Assembly (NCBI GenBank): GCA_039924845.1
Contig: JBDTAC010000004.1
Location: forward strand, 1 to 59,825
Source of the DNA: Bacteroidia bacterium
Lineage (GTDB): Bacteria > Bacteroidota > Bacteroidia > DATLTG01
Direction: 5' to 3'
DNA: 59,825 nt
Positions 18,466-26,837 of this stretch are shown in pieces. The notes under the pieces are model-generated. The model ran no database searches. It was given only the letters and a program-made list of their open reading frames with translations, and was not told the origin of the DNA. Made by a program: the position numbers and the translations under genes. How positions within the stretch are numbered: the first letter of the stretch is position 1; each line of letters starts with the position of its first letter.

Positions 18466-18505
18466 AAAAAAGGATTGAAAAATTATTTTTTTCAATCCTT
18501 TTTTT
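18466..18505. terminator. Bidirectional terminator with A/T motif at its centre
   Basis: AAAAAAGGATTGAAAAA pairs with TTTTTCAATCCTTTTTTT around a short TTAT loop. It lies between convergent genes (comM and the nuclease/TPR fusion) and works equally well from both sides. The iterated motif forms the top half of the stem. Confidence 0.9.
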
Positions 18506-18523
18506 GCCATAGAAACAAATCTG

Positions 18524-19990
18524 TTACTTACAATATTTTTCTAATTCTTCCTTAGCATCTATATAACCTAATTCAAATGCTTTTTTCCAATCAATAAAAG
18601 CACCTTCTTTATCTTTCAATTCATATTTCGCCAAACCTCTTTTATAATAAGCTTCTTCATCTTCTGTGTCTAATTTAATAGCTTTAGTAAAATCATCAAT
18701 TGCACCTCTAAAGTCTTCTAATTCATATTTAGCACAACCTCTATTATGGTAAGCTTCTTCATCTTCTGTGTCTAATTTAATAGCTTTAGTATAATCTTCA
18801 ATTGCCCCTTTATAATCTTCTATATCAATTTTTACATTACCTCTATCTGTATAAAGATAATGCTCTTCTTCCATGCCTTGCTCATTTAGTATTTTAATTG
18901 CCTTTGTATAATCTTCTATCGCACCTTTATAATCTTCTAATTCATGTTTAGCTAGGCCTCTATTTTCATAAGCCTCGAAATCTTCAGGTAGTAGTTTAAT
19001 CGCAACGGTAAAGTCTTGAATAGACCCTTTATAATCTTCTAACTCATATTTAGCAAGCCCTCTTTGATTGTAACATAACCAGTCATCGCCAAAATCTTGA
19101 ATAAATCTTGTGTAATCTTGAATAGCACCTTTGTAATCTTGAATTTCAAATTTAATTTCTGCATTTTGAAGTAAGGGATAAGAATTACAATCATTTAATT
19201 CAAATGCCTTTGTATAATCCTTTATTGCGCCACGATAATCTTCTAATTGATTTTTTGCATCAGCTCTTTTAGAATAGGATTTGGCATCATTAGGCTTTAA
19301 TTCAATTGCTTTGGTATAATCCTCTATTGCACCTGCATAATCTTTCAATTTGATTTTTGCATGCCCACTTACATAATAATTGCGATGAGCTTCTTTGCTA
19401 TTGTTTTTTGATTCTTTATCAATAGGACTTTTTCTTTCTGTTATTTTTTCCTCAGATTTAACAATTTCTTTTGTAAAAAGAATTGTTTTAGTTTTTTTAG
19501 GAGTATTAAATTGCTCAAGTTCTTCGCTTTCTCTTATCATTGAAAGAGTGTCATTTTCATAGTAAGTATATTTCCATAGTTCGGCTCTCAACTTTGGAGC
19601 TAAATATTTATCATCCATATTATATTCTTGGGCAAAGCAAATAATCCTTGTATTAGCAAAATCAATATTTACTTTAATATTTAATTCATCTCTAACTAAA
19701 AGTTCAAATTCAGCTTTGTTTTTTTCAATCCAATCTATATATCTATGCGCCTGTACAAGTTGTCCTTTTTCCATTGTCTTTTTATATTCTACAACAACAG
19801 GTCTATTGTTATAGTCAAGTCCAAGGGTTTCTATTCTACCATGTTTATCTGTTCTATGTTCTTTTTTTATAAACCGCACTTCAAAAAGTTCTTCAAGATT
19901 ATTATCAATAAAGTCGTGCAGTTCTAATTCACTTTTGAATTCCTTTTGGGTTACTTTGCTCGCCTTACCATTTTTTATTTCAAATATCAT
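18524..19990 (-). CDS. PD-(D/E)XK nuclease-like domain fused to TPR repeats
   Basis: A 488-residue soluble protein. Residues 1-150 look like a PD-(D/E)XK nuclease fold of the NucS/DUF91-related kind: Asp59 in LGLDYNNRP, Glu68 and Lys70 in VVVEYKK, then GQLVQAHRYIDWI with the helix glutamines. After a charged linker (about 160-200), about eight TPR units follow, each built around DYxGAIxDYTKAIxL, and the C-terminus resembles a Sel1-type end. There is no signal peptide. It has its own promoter (20051-20081). The combination is unusual. DNA or RNA cleavage is possible but not shown; substrate and partners are unknown. Confidence 0.75.
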   Translation of the reverse strand: MIFEIKNGKASKVTQKEFKSELELHDFIDNNLEELFEVRFIKKEHRTDKHGRIETLGLDYNNRPVVVEYKKTMEKGQLVQAHRYIDWIEKNKAEFELLVRDELNIKVNIDFANTRIICFAQEYNMDDKYLAPKLRAELWKYTYYENDTLSMIRESEELEQFNTPKKTKTILFTKEIVKSEEKITERKSPIDKESKNNSKEAHRNYYVSGHAKIKLKDYAGAIEDYTKAIELKPNDAKSYSKRADAKNQLEDYRGAIKDYTKAFELNDCNSYPLLQNAEIKFEIQDYKGAIQDYTRFIQDFGDDWLCYNQRGLAKYELEDYKGSIQDFTVAIKLLPEDFEAYENRGLAKHELEDYKGAIEDYTKAIKILNEQGMEEEHYLYTDRGNVKIDIEDYKGAIEDYTKAIKLDTEDEEAYHNRGCAKYELEDFRGAIDDFTKAIKLDTEDEEAYYKRGLAKYELKDKEGAFIDWKKAFELGYIDAKEELEKYCK

Positions 19991-20050
19991 AGTCGTGTGT
20001 TATTATTTATGTGAGGTGGATTTGACAATGGAAATAAGTCCTTCGTTCAG

Positions 20051-20081
20051 CAAAATTACGCAATCGGACGTAACACACAAA
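20051..20081 (-). promoter_or_regulatory. Promoter for nuclease/TPR gene (TTTG-N19-TAATTTTG)
   Basis: On the minus strand TTTG (20081-20078) is followed after 19 bases by TAATTTTG (20058-20051). It is one of the best -33/-7 matches in the window and lies about 60 bases before the start at 19990. Confidence 0.65.
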
Positions 20082-20108
20082 TAATGTAACCATTATGTAA
20101 AAAATGAA

Positions 20109-20130
20109 AGGAAAAATTATTTTTTTGAAG
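20109..20130. repeat. Iterated A/T quasi-palindrome at end of operon
   Basis: AGGAAAAATTATTTTTTTGA overlaps the 3' end of the cyclase-like gene. It may help end the seven-gene transcript. Confidence 0.6.
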
Positions 20131-20932
20131 TTATCGAATCAAGCAAAATTATTTTTTTATTTTTTAAAGATTCTCTAAAAAAATCAATCGTATTGTCAAT
20201 GTATTTTCTTGGGGAACCAGTAGTTGTATATTTAAAATCAGTAATTATTTCTTCAATATGTTTTATGATGTCTTCCTCTTTCATATTTGAAATTTCAATT
20301 TGTTTATATCTTCCAGCAAGTTCGAACCAGTTTAGATTCAAATGATTAACATATCCTGATTTAAGTGGTGTTTTTTCTTCGAAGAAATGAGCTTCGAAAT
20401 TTATAGATTTTGATATCTCTGCTAAGTTATTTTTCAAAAAAACATCAATACTATGATGCGCTACAATACCTATATAATTTACATCTTCTTGCAATAGAAA
20501 TGCATCTATAATTGGCTGTCCAAAATATATATTTTTACTTTTATCTATACTAATTTCACCATGAGCAAAACCTCCTTTTAGAGGGATTTTGAATTTAAGC
20601 GCATTTGCATAAAAATTATTTACAATACTTGTAAAGATTTTGTAATTGCGAATGCTGTCATTATTTGAAAAAATAATAAATGAATCTGAAAATGTCGCAA
20701 TCTCAATAAAGTCCTTGTAATATACGATTTGATCAATTTTATTATCCACAATATTATACCTTGGAATATTCGCTAAGAATTCTGTAAGATTTGAAATTTT
20801 AGTTAACTGTTCATAAACTTCATCATGAGAATTTCTCATAATAAATTCTTTGAAGCCCAAAATATCTAAAAAAGCTACGAATCTATTGTCTTTGATTTTC
20901 CACTCTGAATTTTCTTCCATAATATCTGTCAT
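20117..20932 (-). CDS. Class III nucleotide-cyclase-like protein
   Basis: A 271-residue soluble protein. Its layout recalls the class III adenylate/guanylate cyclase catalytic fold: RFVAFLDILGFKEF (Asp23 at the first metal position), IATFSDSFIIFSN (Asp83 at the second), then LKGGFAHGEI (about 118-127) and YFGQPIIDAFLLQED (136-150). Both metal aspartates appear to be kept, although overall similarity is remote. It starts 5 bases after mltG and is the last gene of the dapF-mltG operon. It could be an active cyclase, a degenerate nucleotide-binding relative, or part of a signalling or defence pair with the nuclease/TPR gene next door. I cannot decide between these from sequence. Confidence 0.6.
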   Translation of the reverse strand: MTDIMEENSEWKIKDNRFVAFLDILGFKEFIMRNSHDEVYEQLTKISNLTEFLANIPRYNIVDNKIDQIVYYKDFIEIATFSDSFIIFSNNDSIRNYKIFTSIVNNFYANALKFKIPLKGGFAHGEISIDKSKNIYFGQPIIDAFLLQEDVNYIGIVAHHSIDVFLKNNLAEISKSINFEAHFFEEKTPLKSGYVNHLNLNWFELAGRYKQIEISNMKEEDIIKHIEEIITDFKYTTTGSPRKYIDNTIDFFRESLKNKKIILLDSITSKK

Positions 20933-20937
20933 TATAA

Positions 20938-21993
20938 TTACCTCATAATATTATTTTTATCCAATGCTTTCCTGAATTTTTGAGCATTGGCGGTTTGTTC
21001 TACCATGTTAGTCGAAAAATTATGTTTCCCACATCCGTATTCGGCACACATATAAATGTAATTATTTTTATCGTAATTTAAAACGGCATCAATAGAAGAA
21101 ATTTCTGGCAATAAAATCGGTCCGGGCGGCAAACCTTTGTACATATAAGTATTGTAAGGCGAATCAATGGTTTTGTATTTATCCCAAACGCGCGCAATGG
21201 AAAAATCTCCAGAAGCATAAATAAGTGTTGGGTCCGACTGCAAAGGCATTCCGCGTTTTAAACGATTGATATACAAACCTGCAATAATTCTTTTCTCCTC
21301 GTTATTTTGCGATTGTTCCGCTTGCACAATGGAAGCCAAAATGGAAATTTGTGTCTGAGAAAAATTAATTTTTTGAGCCTCATTTTTCCGATCACTATTC
21401 CACACCTTTTTGTATGCTGCTGCCATTTTTCCCATCCATTCATCTACGGAAGTATTCCAGTAAAATTGGTACGTTCCAGGAATAAACAATGCCATAATAT
21501 TATTTTTGTTCATGCCGTATTTCTGTAAAAAATCATTGTCGTTTAAAGCATTCAAAATACTTATGGAATCCGCTTCAATTTTATTGGAAACGCGAGATGC
21601 CAATTGTTCTTTTGTCCTGACATCGTTCAGCGTAAAATCAATCGGTTCTTGTTTTCCAGAACGCAATAAATTAATTAATGCATCATTACCCATATTCGCT
21701 AAGATCCTATATCTGCCTGGTTTTACGTTGTTCAGATAATGTTTCTTTTTCGCAAGCCATTCAAAAGTTGTTCGGTTAATAATGATGTTTTTTTCGCTCA
21801 ACATATTCAGCACATTGTCAAATGTAGAACCTGTGTGAATGTAAATAAATTGCGATTTTTTTCCGTTCAAAGAAACGTTGGATTGATACACTGTTTTGTA
21901 ACCAATGTATCCGCCAATAAGCGCAATAATTGCGATTATTAAAAGGAGTGATATGAAAATTTTTTTTCCAAAACTTGTTTTTTTCTTTGCCAA
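20938..21993 (-). CDS. mltG: Endolytic murein transglycosylase MltG
   Basis: A 351-residue inner-membrane lytic transglycosylase that cuts nascent peptidoglycan strands and sets glycan length. One N-terminal membrane segment (FISLLLIIAIIALIGGYIGY) is followed by a LysM-like region and the YceG domain. The catalytic glutamate lies in SIVQAEQSQNNEEKRIIAGLY, followed by NRLKRGMPLQSDPTLIYA and the family's PYNTYMYKGLPPGPI. The start is a TTG at 21993, because no ATG precedes the conserved lysine-rich start (AKKKTSFGKK). It lies 3 bases after the cytochrome gene and 5 before the cyclase-like gene. Confidence 0.95.
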   Translation of the reverse strand: MAKKKTSFGKKIFISLLLIIAIIALIGGYIGYKTVYQSNVSLNGKKSQFIYIHTGSTFDNVLNMLSEKNIIINRTTFEWLAKKKHYLNNVKPGRYRILANMGNDALINLLRSGKQEPIDFTLNDVRTKEQLASRVSNKIEADSISILNALNDNDFLQKYGMNKNNIMALFIPGTYQFYWNTSVDEWMGKMAAAYKKVWNSDRKNEAQKINFSQTQISILASIVQAEQSQNNEEKRIIAGLYINRLKRGMPLQSDPTLIYASGDFSIARVWDKYKTIDSPYNTYMYKGLPPGPILLPEISSIDAVLNYDKNNYIYMCAEYGCGKHNFSTNMVEQTANAQKFRKALDKNNIMR

Positions 21994-21996
21994 ATT

Positions 21997-24045
21997 TTAT
22001 ACGTTTTTTAATTTTTGTAAAATAGTTGTTGCCTGATTATTTGTCGGATTCTTTTTCAACACTTCGTGCAAAATAATTTTCGCTTTTGCATAATTTTTTT
22101 GATAGATAAATAATCCTGCTTGGTTCATTAACAAAGGCTCATAATCCGGATTTAAAGCAAATGCTTTTGTGTATAAATGTTGCGCTTTATCGGCATCGCC
22201 TTGCAATAAAGTTAAATATCCCAAATTAGTTAATGCGGAAACGTTGTCTGGATTTTCTTTTAAAATTTCTGAAAAAACGGTACTCGCACCGTCGGTATTT
22301 CCAATCGCGACAAGCGCTGCGCCGTATTTGTTTTTAAATTCAGGAACAAAAGGTGCGAGTGTTGTTGCTTTTTTATAAAAAAGATACGCTTGTTCCGGAT
22401 CATTTTCATTAGAAAAAGCTTCGCCAATCCGATAAGCCGTCCAAGCATTATCGTTGCTGTAAGATGTTGTTGTTAAGTGTTTATTCAGAATTAAATTCGC
22501 GCCTAAATTGTTCACGTAAAAAATAATTTTTTGATAGTCCTTTTTCAGGAAATATAGGTGCACCAAACTCGGAAAGCTTTTTTCAATGTCCGTTGAATTA
22601 GCATCTGGTAAATATTTTTTTGCAGAATCCAATAACATCGGATTGGCATCAAATTTTTCGAACTGATTGATGTATGCTTTCGCTTTCATTTCTGCCGAGG
22701 GATGATCGTCGTTTACGGCATACAATCCCAAAAATGTTTTAATTTTTACGAGTTGATTTTTCGGAATGGGAATGTGGATGTAATGATCGGTTGTAACTAC
22801 GTGCGGAATATCAATGGTTCCGCCTTTCGGCATGTGACATTCCACGCAATTATTATTTGATTTTGCACGATCTGCGATGTCATCTGTACAAATTTCTTTT
22901 ACTTTTTTACCATGACAATTTTCGCAAACTGCATTGAAAATATTGTTGTTTACTTGTCGCACATCCTTGTGCGGATCGTGGCAAGTAACGCAAGTTAAGG
23001 CGTCTTTATAAGGTTTTAGCGCTTTGTCATTCACTTCATTTTTCATGCTATACATATAGCATTTGCTCATTTTCAAACGCGCAATGTGTGATGCCATAAT
23101 AAATTCATCTTCCATGCCTTTGTATTTGGGCGTAAATACGTCCATCACATCCGATAATTTCATTCCAGGTTTAAAATCATAAAATGATTTTCCATCTTTT
23201 AATACAGTATTTCCTTGCAAATGGCAACGCTCACAAACATCTACTTGCAAAGCCAAGGAAAGTTTTGCCGGATTTACAATCGTATAATCAATCGCTTTTG
23301 TAGTATCCACAATATGTCCAGCTTGAATTGATTTTACGTGCAATTCGCCTGGACCGTGACAACGTTCGCAGGTAATTCCGCTTGGAATACTTGTAAATTT
23401 ATTTTCGGAACCTTTCACAAAATTAGGATACGAATTGTGGCAACTCATACATTCCAAACCAATTTCTCGGCTGAACCGCGAATTATAACCATCTGCAAAA
23501 CCCGGAGGGAAATCCCAAATTCCTTTTTGCGTATAAAAGGTCATCGGCGCTTGATATACATATCCGTTTACCTCGTACATGTGCGAATTGGTGTGCATTC
23601 CGGAGCCTACAATGTAATTTACATGCACCACGTTTTTATACGTTGTGTCCTTTCCGGAAAGCCGAAATTCCCGAATCATCAAACTGTCTTTGTCCCAAAA
23701 AGGATAGTAATAAAAATCCTTGTATTTATCGTAAATCACTTCGTGTTTATCAAATCGCGCGGCACTTTTTTGTTCGGTTGCATGATCGAAGGATTCACCC
23801 ATTCCAGTTTTTATAAAGGAATGATAAATGCTTTGGTGACAGGTTTTGCAGGTTTGCATGCCCACATATTTTACACTGTCGTTGATGTTTAAATAAACGT
23901 GATTTTCATTTTCTGGAACAATGTTTTTTTTAGTTCCGCTGTTGCAATAAATCGTGGAAAGCGCCATCAATACAAACAATATGAATAAAAGTATTGTTCG
24001 TTTGTAATTATTTATTTGCAAGGAATTTTTTTTCGAAGAATACAT
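21997..24045 (-). CDS. Multiheme cytochrome c lipoprotein with TPR domain
   Basis: A 682-residue envelope protein. A membrane-type signal ends in the lipobox LSTIYC (Cys34). Seven CxxCH heme motifs are visible: CKTCH, CMSCH, CERCH (twice), CVTCH, CENCH and CVECH, the first near residue 66. Conserved partner phrases such as GITCERCHGPGELH and CVTCHDPH resemble cytochrome c554-type proteins. From about residue 480 the protein changes to TPR repeats (AYLFYKKATTLAP, GYLTLLQGDADKAQHLYTKAF). It is probably an electron-transfer or binding protein on the periplasmic side. The redox partner is unknown. Being between a GNAT gene and mltG in an operon is unusual for a cytochrome. Confidence 0.88.
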   Translation of the reverse strand: MYSSKKNSLQINNYKRTILLFILFVLMALSTIYCNSGTKKNIVPENENHVYLNINDSVKYVGMQTCKTCHQSIYHSFIKTGMGESFDHATEQKSAARFDKHEVIYDKYKDFYYYPFWDKDSLMIREFRLSGKDTTYKNVVHVNYIVGSGMHTNSHMYEVNGYVYQAPMTFYTQKGIWDFPPGFADGYNSRFSREIGLECMSCHNSYPNFVKGSENKFTSIPSGITCERCHGPGELHVKSIQAGHIVDTTKAIDYTIVNPAKLSLALQVDVCERCHLQGNTVLKDGKSFYDFKPGMKLSDVMDVFTPKYKGMEDEFIMASHIARLKMSKCYMYSMKNEVNDKALKPYKDALTCVTCHDPHKDVRQVNNNIFNAVCENCHGKKVKEICTDDIADRAKSNNNCVECHMPKGGTIDIPHVVTTDHYIHIPIPKNQLVKIKTFLGLYAVNDDHPSAEMKAKAYINQFEKFDANPMLLDSAKKYLPDANSTDIEKSFPSLVHLYFLKKDYQKIIFYVNNLGANLILNKHLTTTSYSNDNAWTAYRIGEAFSNENDPEQAYLFYKKATTLAPFVPEFKNKYGAALVAIGNTDGASTVFSEILKENPDNVSALTNLGYLTLLQGDADKAQHLYTKAFALNPDYEPLLMNQAGLFIYQKNYAKAKIILHEVLKKNPTNNQATTILQKLKNV

Positions 24046-24056
24046 CTTTCAAAAAA

Positions 24057-24578
24057 TTATTTTTTGATGAGCTGTAAAAAATATTCGTCTTTCCAGCCGG
24101 AAACAGAGGCAACCCATGATTTTTTAATTCCCGTAATCGAAAAATCGTGTTTTTTGAAAAGCAATAAACTATCTTCATTTTCAATCGTGATGTTGCAAAA
24201 CAATTGATGCAGTTTTAAAATTCCAAAAGCGTAATTGATGAATAATTTCAAGGCTTCGGAAGCATATCCGTGTTTTCTGTTTTCTTCTGAAGCAATTAAA
24301 ACTCCTACGCCGGCTCTACTATTTATCGGATCAAAATCAAATAAATCAATGGTTCCGATTGCCTCGTTATTACTAACTAAACAAATCATTAAACGCAATT
24401 GTTTTGTCGTGTAAATATCTTGATGCGCTTGTTCGATGTAACGTTCTAATGTGTATTTCGAAAAAGGAGTGATAGTATCACTTACTTTCCAGGTGTTAGC
24501 ATCGTTTTCCCAGCGATAAAGCATTTGCAAATCGTCCGGTTCCAAGGCTCTCAAAAAAATATTTTTTCCGTTCAACAT
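24057..24578 (-). CDS. GNAT-family N-acetyltransferase
   Basis: A 173-residue cytosolic acetyltransferase of the RimJ/RimL type (Acetyltransf_3). It begins MLNGKNIFLRALEPDDLQML. The acetyl-CoA region lies around VGVLIASEENRKHGYASEAL (residues about 91-110), with the Q/RxxGxG/A-type loop written as NRKHGYA. The C-terminal half has LHQLFCNITIENEDSLLLFKKHDF. The substrate is unknown. Its start codon directly abuts the stop of the preceding gene (TAAATG), so the two are translationally coupled. The residues KNIF at 5-8 are written by the iterated A/T motif. Confidence 0.88.
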   Translation of the reverse strand: MLNGKNIFLRALEPDDLQMLYRWENDANTWKVSDTITPFSKYTLERYIEQAHQDIYTTKQLRLMICLVSNNEAIGTIDLFDFDPINSRAGVGVLIASEENRKHGYASEALKLFINYAFGILKLHQLFCNITIENEDSLLLFKKHDFSITGIKKSWVASVSGWKDEYFLQLIKK

Positions 24579-25148
24579 TTAAACAAAATTAGCAGATTGA
24601 ATACTTTCGTAAATATCGTGCATTGTATATTTTTTCAGTGTAAACGTATTGTTTACAAGGTGTTTTTCCAAATTAAAATGATAGGTATTTTGAATTTTTT
24701 TTTGCTTTTCCAATTCGGGCAATAAATCAAAAACGAAATTTATTTTCTTTGTTTCTAATTGATAAATCGATCCGCAAAAATCTTTTATCGGCGTTAAACA
24801 CGTGGCATTTTCTACATCCACTTTCGGATGCACGAGCAAACATTTTTTAATTTCTTCACGCAATTGTTCCATTGTAAAAAGAGTAGGAACAGTCAGCTTT
24901 ACAAATAAAGTTTCTATCCTTTTTTGATGAATTAATTTGATGAAACTTCCTATTTCTCCGTCCATCGAAATTCCTTTTACGCTCAAGGAAAATAATTTTC
25001 CGTTGAGTGCGAGCGCCAGATGCGGTGGAATTTTTGTAGCGTTAATAATCACCAAAAATACATCGTTCAAAAAAAAGTTTTCCGTAGCCGGAAAAACTTC
25101 TGTAACCAAACAATCAGTTGAATTTATATGGCTTTTATTTTCAAACAT
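24579..25148 (-). CDS. Conserved-looking protein of unknown function in dapF operon
   Basis: A 189-residue cytosolic protein with no signal peptide or membrane segment. I do not recognise a family. The sequence mixes beta and alpha predictions (HLALALNGKLFSLSVKG, then LREEIKKCLLVHPKVDVENA) and has three cysteines. Its ATG overlaps the dapF stop by 8 bases, and its stop abuts the GNAT start, so it is translated together with both neighbours. This tight coupling supports a real gene, possibly linked to amino acid or cell wall metabolism. Confidence 0.6.
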   Translation of the reverse strand: MFENKSHINSTDCLVTEVFPATENFFLNDVFLVIINATKIPPHLALALNGKLFSLSVKGISMDGEIGSFIKLIHQKRIETLFVKLTVPTLFTMEQLREEIKKCLLVHPKVDVENATCLTPIKDFCGSIYQLETKKINFVFDLLPELEKQKKIQNTYHFNLEKHLVNNTFTLKKYTMHDIYESIQSANFV

Positions 25149-25923
25149 TTATTTCTCCTTTATAGACGAAATCGGCTGCACCTTCCAACCAAATATCAGT
25201 AAATGAATTATCTTTATTTTTCTTGAAATACACGCGCAACTTGCCGCCCAAAGTTTTTACATCGCAATAATTGGCGTTCGAAAAAATATTTTTTTGAGCA
25301 GCCACCAACGCCGCTGCCGTTACGCCTGTTCCGCAAGAAAAAGTTTCGTCTTCCACGCCGCGCTCGTAAGTACGCACAAAAAGTTCTTCGTTTTGTTTTT
25401 CTAAAAAATTAACATTCGTTCCTTCTTTCTTAAATGCGTCACTATTGCGAATTTTATTCCCATTTTCATAGACGTCAAAATGCGCTACATCCTTTACAAA
25501 TTTTACATAATGAGGCGATCCTGTATTTAAAAAACAATAGTTTTCGTTTTCTTCAATGTTCAAGACATCGTTCATTTTTAAACGAATTTTATCTTCTAAA
25601 ATTATCGATTCATGCGCACCATCAATTGCGTGAAAATGTACGCTTTCCTTTACCAATCCAAGCTTTTTAGCAAAAGCAGAAATACATCTTCCGCCATTTC
25701 CACACATCGAACTTTCGTTTCCATCGGCATTGTAATACACCATTTCGAAATCGTAATTCAGTTTATTTTGTAGTAACATCAAGCCGTCTGCGCCAATTCC
25801 AAATCTTCTGTCGCATAATTTTTTTACCAATAAATTATTTTTACGACTGAACAATAATTCTCGGTTGTCAATCAAAATAAAATCGTTTCCAGTACCTTGA
25901 TATTTATAAAAAATAATTTTCAT
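25141..25923 (-). CDS. dapF: Diaminopimelate epimerase
   Basis: A 260-residue enzyme that turns LL-diaminopimelate into the meso form for lysine and peptidoglycan synthesis. It acts without cofactor using two cysteines: Cys74 in MCGNGGRC and Cys197 in ETFSCGTGVTAA. The N-terminus FYKYQGTGNDFILIDN and the segment RRFGIGADGLMLL are also diagnostic. Seven bases separate it from the upstream membrane protein, and it overlaps the next gene by 8. Co-transcription with mltG fits a shared cell-wall theme. The iterated A/T motif lies inside the coding region at 25275-25299. Confidence 0.97.
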   Translation of the reverse strand: MKIIFYKYQGTGNDFILIDNRELLFSRKNNLLVKKLCDRRFGIGADGLMLLQNKLNYDFEMVYYNADGNESSMCGNGGRCISAFAKKLGLVKESVHFHAIDGAHESIILEDKIRLKMNDVLNIEENENYCFLNTGSPHYVKFVKDVAHFDVYENGNKIRNSDAFKKEGTNVNFLEKQNEELFVRTYERGVEDETFSCGTGVTAAALVAAQKNIFSNANYCDVKTLGGKLRVYFKKNKDNSFTDIWLEGAADFVYKGEINV

Positions 25924-25929
25924 AAAGCC

Positions 25930-26664
25930 TTATTTTAATTGCGCCAAAAAATCTTTATCTGTTACTTTTTCGTATTGACGAAAATCATCGGTATAAGCCA
26001 ATTTATAAGTAAAAATAGGTGTTTTGAGATAAATAAATCCATCCTTCTGAAATAATTTTACATCCGTAGAAGAATCAATTCCGTACAACAAAATTTTATT
26101 TTTCGACATTTTATATCCTTTATAATTAAGCGGCGAGGACCAATATTCTACCCGGAAATACGACAAAGCAACATCCTCATTTTTTGTGTCGCTTACTTTT
26201 GCCAGCAAAGAATCTGCCTTGATTTGTGTTTTACTTAAAGGCGCGTCTAAAATTTTTACGAGTACTGTTTTTGATGTAATAAGTTGATCTGTTTTTACAA
26301 CGATATCATCTGTATTTTCCGCTTTATTAGTGGTATTCGGCAAAGAATCTGTTTTTATAGGATCAGAATTATCGTTTGAAAAATTATTTTTTTGAACGGT
26401 CGAATCTGCTATTTTTTTGGGAGTAGTTTTTTGTGTCGCCGGAAAAATATTTTTTTGTTTTTTCTCAACCAATAAATTATTGTTTTGAGCAGGAATAATG
26501 GTTACAACGGTATCTTTACGACTGTGCATCAACATTTTTATGGATTTAAAATCGCTGAAATAATCATTTAATTTCAGAAAGAAAAAACCACCGCCAATGA
26601 GCAGACCAAATAATAATCCGAGCAAAAAAGTATTGAATTTTTCTTTGTAAAAATGCTCTGCCAT
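25930..26664 (-). CDS. Single-pass membrane protein with long low-complexity linker
   Basis: A 244-residue protein, with the start placed at ATG 26664. A -7 element lies 24 bases before it, inside the longer frame that begins at 26709. One membrane segment (FNTFLLGLLFGLLIGGGFFF) is near the N-terminus, followed by a Ser/Thr/Asn/Lys-rich linker that contains two copies of the iterated motif (KNIF, KNNF). The C-terminal 90 residues fold as a small domain (ALSYFRVEYWSSPLNYKGYKMS). I recognise no family. It is the first gene of the seven-gene dapF-mltG operon, so a role in the envelope is plausible. Confidence 0.65.
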   Translation of the reverse strand: MAEHFYKEKFNTFLLGLLFGLLIGGGFFFLKLNDYFSDFKSIKMLMHSRKDTVVTIIPAQNNNLLVEKKQKNIFPATQKTTPKKIADSTVQKNNFSNDNSDPIKTDSLPNTTNKAENTDDIVVKTDQLITSKTVLVKILDAPLSKTQIKADSLLAKVSDTKNEDVALSYFRVEYWSSPLNYKGYKMSKNKILLYGIDSSTDVKLFQKDGFIYLKTPIFTYKLAYTDDFRQYEKVTDKDFLAQLK

Positions 26665-26687
26665 AAAAATTATTTTTTTTATCTCTG

Positions 26688-26695
26688 CAAAGTTA
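26688..26695 (-). promoter_or_regulatory. Bacteroidota -7 element for the seven-gene operon
   Basis: On the minus strand this reads TAACTTTG. It is the only clear promoter before the chain 26664 to 20117 and lies upstream of the preferred start. Confidence 0.6.
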
Positions 26696-26767
26696 CAAAC
26701 CTCCCGCAAATGGCGTTAATTATTGTTAAAAATAATATTTCGTAAAATAATGCTTTCGCTTTTGAGT

Positions 26768-26775
26768 TAATTTTG
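26768..26775 (+). promoter_or_regulatory. Bacteroidota -7 promoter element (TAATTTTG)
   Basis: TAATTTTG lies 62 bases before the protease start at 26838. It is divergent to the operon promoter at 26688, and both sit within 88 bases. Confidence 0.5.
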
Positions 26776-26837
26776 TCGAATAAAAATCGTTTGATTTTTT
26801 CAGTTTTCAATTATTGTTTCACTAAATAATTTTAGTC

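Noticed and set aside
18466-18505. Possible CRISPR or toxin-antitoxin signal in the comM gap
   Set aside because: There is one hairpin only, with no repeated spacers and no small gene pair. It is a terminator.
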